This document shows, in pieces, positions 1 through 6,297 of a stretch of DNA of 6,508 bases (positions within the stretch are counted from its first letter, which is position 1; every line of letters starts with the position of its first letter). The notes below the pieces were generated by a model. It worked only from the letters and a program-made list of their open reading frames with translations. It was not told where the DNA came from and made no database searches. This DNA comes from Gemmatimonadota bacterium (GTDB lineage: Bacteria > Gemmatimonadota > Gemmatimonadetes > Gemmatimonadales > Gemmatimonadaceae). Position numbers and translations under genes: made by a program. The stretch spans positions 1 to 6,508 of the forward strand of contig JAHFCS010000017.1 of the NCBI GenBank assembly GCA_023249395.1, given 5' to 3'.

Positions 1-1
1 A

Positions 2-304
2 CACGGACATACCTACATCTGTGACGTCACCGTCCGTGGAGAAATCGACGAGCTGACCGGATTCGTCGTCTATCTTGCACTCCTCGACCACGCTCTCGAA
101 ACCGAAGTGGTGCAGCGGTTCGACCACCGCAACATCAACCTCGACGTACCTGAGTTCGCCGACGGTGCGCTCGTGCCGTCGGGTGAAAACGTCGCGCGTT
201 TCATTTTCGAGCGGATACAGCAGGCGCTCGGTGCGAGGACGCGGGTCACAGCGGTGACGGTGGCGGAGGATGCCACGCTCAGCGCCACATACCGGATAGA
301 CTGA
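2..304 (+). CDS. queD: 6-pyruvoyl/6-carboxy-tetrahydropterin synthase family protein, 3' part
   Basis: This is the C-terminal 100 codons of a gene whose start lies before the window. The visible protein begins at the zinc-binding HGHTY motif (window residues 1-5). It continues through FDHRNINLDVPEF (40-52), which carries the Asp-His pair of the active site, and PSGENVA (59-65), the family's T/S-x-E-N substrate pocket, and ends with a VTVAED segment whose Glu89 matches the pterin-anchoring glutamate. In this family QueD converts dihydroneopterin triphosphate to 6-carboxytetrahydropterin for 7-deazapurine (queuosine) synthesis, while PTPS makes 6-pyruvoyltetrahydropterin. The upstream zinc histidine and the catalytic cysteine are outside the window, so the two activities cannot be separated. 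The LDVPEF wording resembles PTPS as much as QueD, and no other queuosine gene is in view. The TGA stop is directly followed, in the same frame, by the start codon of the next gene. Family assignment is firm; the symbol is tentative. Confidence 0.88.
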   Translation, partial: HGHTYICDVTVRGEIDELTGFVVYLALLDHALETEVVQRFDHRNINLDVPEFADGALVPSGENVARFIFERIQQALGARTRVTAVTVAEDATLSATYRID

Positions 305-1660
305 GTGACATCGGGGCGCGCAATTCGCAATCGGCCGACGCCCGGAATCATCGCCGCCCTCTTGCTGCTCGCCGGCTGCGCGCCGGCGACACAGGGCGCT
401 GGCGGCGGACCTGCGCCCTCGTTGAGTCCGCGCCAGCGCTTCAGGCATTCCATGGACTCGCTCGTGTCGGATCCCCGATTCAGGAACTCCCACATCGGAA
501 TCCTCGCCGTCAATCCGCGCACCGGCGACACCCTGTACTCACGGAACGCCGGCGAACTCTTCATGCCGGCGTCAAACATGAAGATCGTCACCGGCTCGGT
601 TGCGCTCGCGCTGCTAGGGCCTGATTACCGGTTCAGGACCACGTTCGTGAGCCGCGGCGCGATCAGCGACAGCGTGCTCGACGGCGACCTGATTGTCATC
701 GGCCGCGGTGATCCGACGGTGAGCAATCGTGCGCAGCAGGGGGACGCCAGAAGCTGGATGCGCCGCGTCGCCGATTCCCTCGCCGCTCGTGGAATCAAAC
801 GCGTGAACGGAAGCCTTATGCGCGGTGGCAACGCGTTCCCCGACGGTATCTACGGCTACGGATGGGAGTGGGACGATCTGAGCGGCGATAGCGGCGCGCC
901 GGTGGACGAGCTGTTGTACGACGAAGGAATGACAAAGGGGTATCGGCTCATCGCCGGGCGCGATTCTCTCGTCGATATGGCGACGCGCACACCGGCAAGA
1001 ACGTACCTCGAAGCCCTTGCTGCGGCGCTCACCGAACGCGGGATACTCGTTGGCGCAGGAATCTCCGACAGCGCCGCCGACGCCGCTGCACCGAGAACCG
1101 ATACTCTGTTTGTCGTATGTTCGCCTCCGCTGCGTGAGATACTTCGCCTGTTCGAGAAGCCGTCCCAGAACCAGATCGCGGAGATTCTGCTGCACACGAT
1201 CGGCCTCGAACGCACGGGCGTAGGCTCCGCCGACAGCGGCTCGGCGGTGGTCACCCGGCAGCTTCTCGCATGGGGCGCCGAGCACGATGGGTTCGTCGTG
1301 TACGACGGCAGCGGTCTGTCGCGGCATGACCTCCTGTCGCCCGAGACGATCGTGCGGACGCTTGTCGCGATCCAGCGCGACACCGCGTTCTCCGGATTCT
1401 ACGACGCACTGCCTGTCGCCGGAGTGGATGGTACGCTGCGATCTCGCATGAAAAGCACGCTCGCAGAGGGGAACATGCATGCGAAGACGGGCACGCTCGA
1501 GTTCGTGCGCTCGCTCTCCGGTTATGTCACCGATGCCGATGGCGACCGTCTGGTCTTCAGCCTTCTGCACAATCATTTCACTGTGCCGGTTGACAGCGTC
1601 AGCCGCTTCCAGAACGACATCGGAGCACTCCTCGCCGGCTACCGCGGCCGTCGCCGCTAA
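305..1660 (+). CDS. dacB: D-alanyl-D-alanine carboxypeptidase/endopeptidase, PBP4 family, predicted lipoprotein
   Basis: This 451-residue protein is a class C low-molecular-weight penicillin-binding protein (peptidase family S13). Such enzymes remove the terminal D-Ala from peptidoglycan stem peptides and cut cross-links in the periplasm. All three catalytic boxes are intact: SNMK at 90-93 with Ser90 as nucleophile, SQN at 287-289, and KTG at 394-396. The conserved YDGSGLSRHD stretch is at 333-342. The spacing of about 197 residues between boxes one and two fits the inserted extra domains of PBP4, and the length is close to the E. coli enzyme. The N-terminus has a basic stretch, a short hydrophobic core and a lipobox LAGC with Cys25, followed by Ala, so it is probably an outer-membrane lipoprotein. 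GTG at 305 is the first codon after the upstream stop and the only start that keeps the whole signal peptide; Met50 would delete it. No clear Shine-Dalgarno is visible, so translation is probably coupled to the preceding gene. The stop overlaps the moeA ATG by one base. Confidence 0.94.
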   Translation: MTSGRAIRNRPTPGIIAALLLLAGCAPATQGAGGGPAPSLSPRQRFRHSMDSLVSDPRFRNSHIGILAVNPRTGDTLYSRNAGELFMPASNMKIVTGSVALALLGPDYRFRTTFVSRGAISDSVLDGDLIVIGRGDPTVSNRAQQGDARSWMRRVADSLAARGIKRVNGSLMRGGNAFPDGIYGYGWEWDDLSGDSGAPVDELLYDEGMTKGYRLIAGRDSLVDMATRTPARTYLEALAAALTERGILVGAGISDSAADAAAPRTDTLFVVCSPPLREILRLFEKPSQNQIAEILLHTIGLERTGVGSADSGSAVVTRQLLAWGAEHDGFVVYDGSGLSRHDLLSPETIVRTLVAIQRDTAFSGFYDALPVAGVDGTLRSRMKSTLAEGNMHAKTGTLEFVRSLSGYVTDADGDRLVFSLLHNHFTVPVDSVSRFQNDIGALLAGYRGRRR

Positions 1661-2946
1661 TGATTTCAGTAGGTGATGCGAGCGCGAGAATTCTCGAGGA
1701 GATAAAGCCCCTCGAGGCAGAGAAGGTCGAGCTGGAACGGGCAGCAGGGAGAGTTCTTGCCGCAAGAGTAGTGGCCGAGACGACGTCGCCGCCCTGGGAC
1801 AACTCCTCCATGGATGGATACGCCGTCCGCGGCGCCGACATCGTCGCGGCGGAGAAACAGCATCCGCCCACCCGACGTTCCGCTGAAGGCGGTGATCCGC
1901 CGTCCCTTCGCGTCGTCGCGACAATTGCCGCGGGCAGCATTGCCATCAGGCCCCTTGGCGCAGGCGAAGCGATGCGCATCATGACCGGCGCGCCGATGCC
2001 GGTGGGTGCCGACACCGTGATTCGCATCGAGGATACCGACGGCGGCGCCGATCGCGTCGCGATTCTCGAGTTCCGTGACCTGCTCCGAAATGTCAGACGC
2101 GCGGGCGAGGACTTCCGGGCCGGTGATCTTCTCTTCGAGCCGGGGACCGAAGTGCGAGCTCCTCACCTGGGGGTTCTCGCATCGGCCGGAATCCGCTCGG
2201 TGAGCGTGCGGCGGCGGCCTCGGGTCGCCCTCGTGACCTCGGGTGACGAGCTCGTCGAGCTCCGCGACTATACGTCCGCCGTCGCGGGCTTGAAGATCGT
2301 GTCGTCGAATTCGTGGACACTCCCGCAGCTCGTCCATGAAGCAGGCGGGCTGCCGGTCGATCTGGGAATTGCAAACGACACGCGGCAGTCCCTTCACGAA
2401 AAGCTCGAGCGCGCAATCGACTGCGACTTCATCATCACATCAGCCGGCATTTCTGTCGGCGATCTCGACAATGTTCGCTCTGTATTCGCGGAAATGGGCG
2501 GCCGGCTCACATTCTGGAAGGTTAGCATGCGGCCCGGCGCTCCAATGGCGTTCGGCTCGCTGCATGGAATTCCGTGGCTCGGCCTGTCGGGGAATCCTGT
2601 GTCGGCGATCGTCAGCTTCGAGGTCTTCGGTCGGCCCGTGATTCGAAAGATGCTGGGATACGAGAAGCTTCATCGCACTCTGATTCCTGTGCGGCTGGGC
2701 GAGCCGGTCGAGATCGCCGCGCCGCTTACCCATTTTCTTCGGGCGACCGTCACACGTGGCCACGACAGTGAGTATGTTGCGCATCTCGCCGGCTCGCAGA
2801 GCTCAGCCGTCCTGACCGCAATGGCCCGCGCCAATGCGCTCCTCGTCGTGCCGGCGGATCGTCCCTCGAATCCACCGGGAACGGTGCTTCACGCGATTCC
2901 GCTAACCAACGACCTAGATATGTCAGCAGAACTGGGAATCCAATGA
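1660..2946 (+). CDS. moeA: Molybdopterin molybdotransferase MoeA
   Basis: This 428-residue cytoplasmic enzyme inserts molybdate into adenylylated molybdopterin, the last step of basic molybdenum cofactor synthesis. The family's landmarks occur in order. An N-terminal MISVGDA start is followed by PPWDNSSMDGYAVR (44-57, with the conserved Asp52) and the IMTGAPMPVGADTV stretch (107-120). Next come the MPT-binding (MoCF-like) domain opening with ALVTSGDEL (190-198), SAGISVGD (261-268) and RPGAPMAFG (291-299), then GLSGNPVSA (308-316), and finally a C-terminal beta domain from about residue 340. Position 310 is Ser where many homologues have Pro (LPGNPVS), a tolerated variant in my recollection. 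The full length matches bacterial MoeA. The ATG overlaps the dacB stop (TAATG), and the gene's own stop overlaps the next start (ATGA), so it is translated within the same unit. No other Moco gene or molybdoenzyme is in the window; its neighbours do not explain its role here. Identification is secure. Confidence 0.96.
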   Translation: MISVGDASARILEEIKPLEAEKVELERAAGRVLAARVVAETTSPPWDNSSMDGYAVRGADIVAAEKQHPPTRRSAEGGDPPSLRVVATIAAGSIAIRPLGAGEAMRIMTGAPMPVGADTVIRIEDTDGGADRVAILEFRDLLRNVRRAGEDFRAGDLLFEPGTEVRAPHLGVLASAGIRSVSVRRRPRVALVTSGDELVELRDYTSAVAGLKIVSSNSWTLPQLVHEAGGLPVDLGIANDTRQSLHEKLERAIDCDFIITSAGISVGDLDNVRSVFAEMGGRLTFWKVSMRPGAPMAFGSLHGIPWLGLSGNPVSAIVSFEVFGRPVIRKMLGYEKLHRTLIPVRLGEPVEIAAPLTHFLRATVTRGHDSEYVAHLAGSQSSAVLTAMARANALLVVPADRPSNPPGTVLHAIPLTNDLDMSAELGIQ

Positions 2947-3644
2947 CCGAGACGATGCCTCCCCTCGAGGAGCTTGCCGGTGCGCATCTCGTCTCGGCGC
3001 TACAGAGTCGCTTCGACACGACGACGGACGACTTCCGGCTGGGAAATCGCACGTTCAACATCCTGCACCCCAAGAACTCCGACGACCTGATCCGCGAGGA
3101 GGACTTCGTCGAGGACGAGCGGCTTCCGTACTGGGCGGACATCTGGCCGTCAGCCACGATCCTCGCGGCGCAGCTTCTTGCGCGGCCGGGAAAGGGGCGG
3201 CGGCTGCTCGAGCTCGGCTGCGGCACCGGCCTCGTGACGACGGCCGCGATGGCGTCGGGACACGAAGTGGTGGCGTCGGATTACTACACCGACGCACTCG
3301 CCTTCACGCGCGCCAACGCTTTTCGCAACCTCGGCAAATCGCCGGAAGCGAGAATGATGAACTGGCGAAACTTTCCCCTCGAGGAAAAGGACTTCGACAA
3401 GGTGGTCGCTTCAGACGTCCTGTACGAGCCCGAATATGCGAAGCTGCTGCCGGCGATCCTCAAGAGCGCATTATCACTGCATGGCGTGGCGATGATCGCC
3501 GACCCGGGGAGAATCGGCGCGCCGGAATTTCTCGAGGTGTGCGAAAAGGCCGGTCTCGAGTTGCTGGCACAGCAGACCTTTCCCTTTTCCGAGGGAAAGA
3601 TCAAGCAGGAGATCGTGATCTACGAGCTGGGCCGTACTACATGA
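2943..3644 (+). CDS. Class I SAM-dependent methyltransferase, METTL20-like; candidate ETF-beta lysine methyltransferase
   Basis: This 233-residue seven-beta-strand methyltransferase has the SAM-binding glycine loop LELGCGTG at 89-96 and an acidic strand-two end at Asp113 (VVASDYY). The motif PYWADIWPS (62-70) just ahead of the SAM loop and the post-motif DVLY (158-161) are typical of the Methyltransf_16/METTL20-21 group of protein lysine methyltransferases. DPGR at 187-190 also occurs at the matching place in human METTL20, as I recall its sequence. METTL20 trimethylates lysines in the recognition loop of ETF-beta, and bacterial orthologues are known. The gene ends tail to tail with ETF-QO and lies within 3 kb of etfB, which makes ETF-beta the obvious candidate substrate. 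This is inference: PYW..WPS and DPGR also occur in bacterial relatives annotated only as generic or nicotinamide N-methyltransferase-like proteins, and the gene is transcribed with moeA rather than with the ETF genes. The start overlaps the moeA stop by four bases; ATG at 2955 is an alternative. The fold call is near certain, the substrate about even odds. Confidence 0.9.
   Translation: MTETMPPLEELAGAHLVSALQSRFDTTTDDFRLGNRTFNILHPKNSDDLIREEDFVEDERLPYWADIWPSATILAAQLLARPGKGRRLLELGCGTGLVTTAAMASGHEVVASDYYTDALAFTRANAFRNLGKSPEARMMNWRNFPLEEKDFDKVVASDVLYEPEYAKLLPAILKSALSLHGVAMIADPGRIGAPEFLEVCEKAGLELLAQQTFPFSEGKIKQEIVIYELGRTT
3637..3644. other. Tail-to-tail overlap of convergent genes
   Basis: The TGA stop of the methyltransferase (3642-3644, plus strand) lies inside the last methionine codon of ETF-QO. 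The TAG stop of ETF-QO (3637-3639, minus strand) lies inside the last codons of the methyltransferase. The two mRNAs must therefore be complementary over at least these bases, and over more if transcription ends downstream. No hairpin with a T-run is visible on either side, so termination is either Rho-type or bidirectional within the coding ends. Confidence 0.95.
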
Positions 3645-5310
3645 GGCGGTAGCGGGGTCCGCTCTCTCCCTCGCGCGGGGTCCACCGCGGCCCAATCACG
3701 TCGGTCGCCTTGCAATCGATGCAGTTCGCTGGACTCACCACCAGCCGATCGCCGTCCCGCTCGTATACGCCCGCCGGACACATGTGCTGATAAAGTGTGG
3801 CCACTTTGGCGGGGATGTCCTTTCCGACGATCAGGTGTGACGGAATGTCGTCCCGTGTTGCATTCCCCGATTTGAAGTTCGCGTCGAGCTTGCTGAAGGT
3901 GAGCTTGCCATCGGGGACCAACGGGGTTTCCGTAACGACTGCGCGCGGAACTCGCGCGTCCGGCTCCGACTCGATCTTCCCTCCCGGAAATGCGCCGCGC
4001 GTGAAAGTCATCAGCGTCGCCTTGAATCCTCCGGCGTAGAGTCCACCCTTCTGGAATGCGAGCCGCATGTTGCGGCGGGCGTACAGATCACTCGTGATAT
4101 AGCTCTCGTTGACGACCGCGTCGTAACCGCTCAGCGCGTCAGTGGAGGTGTCACCTTTCTTGAGTGCGTCGAAGACCGTCCGCGCCGCAAAGATGCCCGA
4201 CTGCATCGCGTAGTGAACGCCCTTGAGAGATGCGACCTCGACGAACCCGGCGGCGTCGCCAACGATGAGAACGCCGTCGCCGTATCGCCGTTTCGGAAGC
4301 GCGTAGTATCCGCCCTCGGGAATCGTCTTCGCTCCCCATTCGACCATCTCGCCACCCTCGAGGTATTCGCGAAAGAGAGGCGCAGTCTTCAGCCGCTGCA
4401 GCAACTCGTGGACGTCGAGCGTCGTTTGCCGGTAGTCGAGTCCAACGACGATCCCGAGCGCAACCAGATTCGGGGTGAGCGGATACATGAAGCTGCCGCC
4501 AAATGCATCCTTCGGAAGCGGCCAGCCGAGTGTGTGGACAATCGCGTCGAGCGGCATCTTCGTCTCCCAGATCTCCTTCACGCCGAGAGCGAAGATCTGG
4601 GGATTCTCGGAGCCGATTCCCTCTGACTGCATGAACGCCTGGGCGAGCGATCCTCGCGTTCCTTCGGAGAGAACCGTCACCCGCGCGGAGATCTCGGTTG
4701 GCGGCGCGTAGCCGCTGCCCGGGTTGCCGTCGCGACCGAGTCCACTCGCCGTCGTGCGAACGCCGATCACTCTGGAATTGTCCATCACGAGCGACGCGAC
4801 CGGGAAACCCGTGAAGACGTTGACGCCCAGAGCTTCCGCCTTTTCACCGAGCCAGCGGACAATCTCGGAAATCGATGCGATATGATGTCCATGGTTCTGC
4901 ATCGTCGGCGGTGTCGGGATGCGCTGGGCGCGGTCTCCAACCATGAAGTAGACGCGCTCATTGGTCACCGGCGCGCGGAACGGAAAGTCGCTGTCCTCGA
5001 GCTCAGGGAAGAGCGAGCGAAAGGCGATCGGGTTGACGACTGCGCCTGAAAGCGTGTGCTCGCCCAGTCCAGGAGCCTTCTCGAGCACGGCGATCTGAAC
5101 ATCGCCCAGCGAGCCGCCGGCTTCGGCGTCCGCCTTTACGAGCTTCGCGAGCTCGATCGCGCCCGCGAGACCCGCCGGCCCCGCGCCGACGAACACCACA
5201 TCCATTGGAACCGCGTCGGGGTCGAGAGGCGCGCGGACCAGCAGCCGATCGATCGGCAGAAGCGGCTGATAGTCGGCGGGAACTACGCGCAGCTCGCGGC
5301 CGCCGCTCAT
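3637..5310 (-). CDS. Electron transfer flavoprotein:quinone oxidoreductase (ETF-QO, ETF dehydrogenase)
   Basis: This 557-residue membrane-associated flavoprotein passes electrons from reduced ETF to quinone. The dinucleotide-binding motif VGAGPAG is at 41-47 and LEKAPGLGEHTLSGA at 76-90. The second FAD contact, GDGVLIVGDAAGFVEVASLKG, spans 344-364, followed by the family's HYAMQSG (366-372). The C-terminal iron-sulfur segment starts at CPAGVYE (511-517), continues with NCIDCKATD (529-537) and finishes with the usual proline/glycine-rich tail ending in Met. The expected pattern is C...CxxCxxC, but here the last ligand position (536) is Thr, and residues 511, 530 and 533 are the only cysteines in the chain. 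The 36 residues before MDVVFVGAGPAG are longer than in mitochondrial-type bacterial homologues. An AAGGGA six bases before the ATG supports this start, and the alternative Met36 (5205) has no such site. The ATG directly abuts the etfA stop. Family assignment is secure; the cluster type is open. Confidence 0.95.
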   Translation of the reverse strand: MSGGRELRVVPADYQPLLPIDRLLVRAPLDPDAVPMDVVFVGAGPAGLAGAIELAKLVKADAEAGGSLGDVQIAVLEKAPGLGEHTLSGAVVNPIAFRSLFPELEDSDFPFRAPVTNERVYFMVGDRAQRIPTPPTMQNHGHHIASISEIVRWLGEKAEALGVNVFTGFPVASLVMDNSRVIGVRTTASGLGRDGNPGSGYAPPTEISARVTVLSEGTRGSLAQAFMQSEGIGSENPQIFALGVKEIWETKMPLDAIVHTLGWPLPKDAFGGSFMYPLTPNLVALGIVVGLDYRQTTLDVHELLQRLKTAPLFREYLEGGEMVEWGAKTIPEGGYYALPKRRYGDGVLIVGDAAGFVEVASLKGVHYAMQSGIFAARTVFDALKKGDTSTDALSGYDAVVNESYITSDLYARRNMRLAFQKGGLYAGGFKATLMTFTRGAFPGGKIESEPDARVPRAVVTETPLVPDGKLTFSKLDANFKSGNATRDDIPSHLIVGKDIPAKVATLYQHMCPAGVYERDGDRLVVSPANCIDCKATDVIGPRWTPREGESGPRYRLM

Positions 5311-6297
5311 CTAATGTCCCTTGCGCGCTTCGCGTACCGCGGCGGTGAGCGCGGGAACGACCTCGAAGGCGTCGCCGACGATTCCATAGTCGGCGACTTT
5401 GAAGATCGGCGCGTCCTTGTCCTTGTTGATCGCGACGATCGTGCGGGCGGTACGCATTCCGGCGAGGTGCTGCACGGCGCCGGAGATGCCGACGGCGATG
5501 TAGAGATCCGGACTAACAAGACGTCCGGTCTGCCCGATCTGATCACTGTGCGGCCGCCAGCCGTCGTCGGTGACGGCGCGCGTGGCACCCACGGCTGCAT
5601 TTCCGAATGCATCGGCGAGATCCTCGACGAGCTTGAAGTTCTCCGCCGCCTTGAGCCCGCGACCGCCGGCAATGATAACGGGCGCATCGGCGAGATCGAG
5701 CTTACCCCCGCCGCCTTGCACGAGCTCCTTCACCACAACGCGCGAGGCCGACGGATCGCCGACGGGCGGAATACTCTCCACACGTCCGGCCTTCGCGTTC
5801 ACAGTTGGAGTGAAGGTGTTGGGACGTATCGCGACGACAGCGGGCGCATGCGCAATCGCAACTGTCGCTATGATCTTTCCGATGTTGATTGGATGCTTGA
5901 CGATCAAAGTATCATCGGCCAGCTCGAGACCGGTGACGTCGGTCACGAGGCCGACGCCGAGCTTCGCCGCGACACGGGGTGCAAGATCGCGTCCCTGGGC
6001 GGAGGTGCTGAAGATCGCGGCTCGGTACCCACCGGATTTGATGCGGTCCGCGGAAAGCGCGGCTGCCGCCTCAGGATTGTACTGAGTGAAGGCGGGATGC
6101 TCGCAGACCATGACAACGTCTGCGCCATGCTGTGCCAGCTGTTCTGCTTTCGATGCAATTCCCTGCGCACCGACCAGCAGAGCGTGCACTTCGCCCCCCG
6201 TAGAATCGGCGAGCTTTCTCGCGGCAGTCACCGTTTCGAGTGCCACTTTGCGCAGCTCGCCATTCCGCGCCTCTGCGTATGCGAAGATGTTCGCCAT
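5311..6297 (-). CDS. etfA: Electron transfer flavoprotein subunit alpha
   Basis: This 328-residue soluble subunit holds the redox-active FAD of the ETF heterodimer, which collects electrons from acyl-CoA and related dehydrogenases. The N-terminal alpha/beta domain (about 1-190) opens with MANIFAYAEARNGELRKVAL, typical of EtfA, and includes STSAQGRDLAPRVAAKLG (97-114). The C-terminal FAD domain carries the family signature in order: GGRGL (211-215), VGATRAVTDDGW (236-247), QIGQTGRLVSPDLYIAVG (253-270), ISGAVQHLAGM (271-281) and INKDKDAPIFKVADYGIVGD (290-309). Gln253 to Arg259 is the flavin-contacting loop; Arg259 replaces the more usual Lys. Length is normal for the family. The ATG shares its A with the etfB stop (TGATG), and the TAG stop abuts the ETF-QO start, so the three genes form one coupled unit. 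No feature suggests an electron-bifurcating ETF, and the linked ETF-QO points to the respiratory type. Identification is secure. Confidence 0.97.
   Translation of the reverse strand: MANIFAYAEARNGELRKVALETVTAARKLADSTGGEVHALLVGAQGIASKAEQLAQHGADVVMVCEHPAFTQYNPEAAAALSADRIKSGGYRAAIFSTSAQGRDLAPRVAAKLGVGLVTDVTGLELADDTLIVKHPINIGKIIATVAIAHAPAVVAIRPNTFTPTVNAKAGRVESIPPVGDPSASRVVVKELVQGGGGKLDLADAPVIIAGGRGLKAAENFKLVEDLADAFGNAAVGATRAVTDDGWRPHSDQIGQTGRLVSPDLYIAVGISGAVQHLAGMRTARTIVAINKDKDAPIFKVADYGIVGDAFEVVPALTAAVREARKGH
5317..5322 (-). promoter_or_regulatory. Ribosome binding site for ETF-QO
   Basis: The minus strand reads AAGGGA followed by six bases (CATTAG, which contains the etfA stop) and then the ATG at 5310. 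It lies inside the etfA coding end. It supports the long N-terminus over the internal Met36 and suggests coupled translation after etfA. Confidence 0.5.

Noticed and set aside
614..1924. A 436-codon open frame on the minus strand opposite dacB and the start of moeA
   Set aside because: Same reason: no domain or motif, Arg- and His-rich low-quality translation, and both plus-strand genes have intact catalytic motifs.
2581..2610. MoeA motif reading GLSGNPVSA instead of GLPGNPVSA, as a sign of inactivity
   Set aside because: All other conserved MoeA motifs are intact and Ser at this place is, as far as I recall, seen in functional homologues.
305..2946. A functional link between dacB and moeA from their overlap
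   Set aside because: There is no shared pathway; coupling through a TAATG overlap is common in compact genomes and does not by itself show a common role.
3651..3663. Small perfect inverted repeat AGCGG-GGT-CCGCT just after the methyltransferase stop, as a terminator
   Set aside because: The stem is only five pairs with a three-base loop, no T-run follows on either strand, and it lies in the conserved ETF-QO C-terminal coding sequence.
3652..3684. Two close copies of GCGGGGTCC
   Set aside because: They fall in codons for the conserved Pro/Arg-rich tail of ETF-QO and are explained by codon use.
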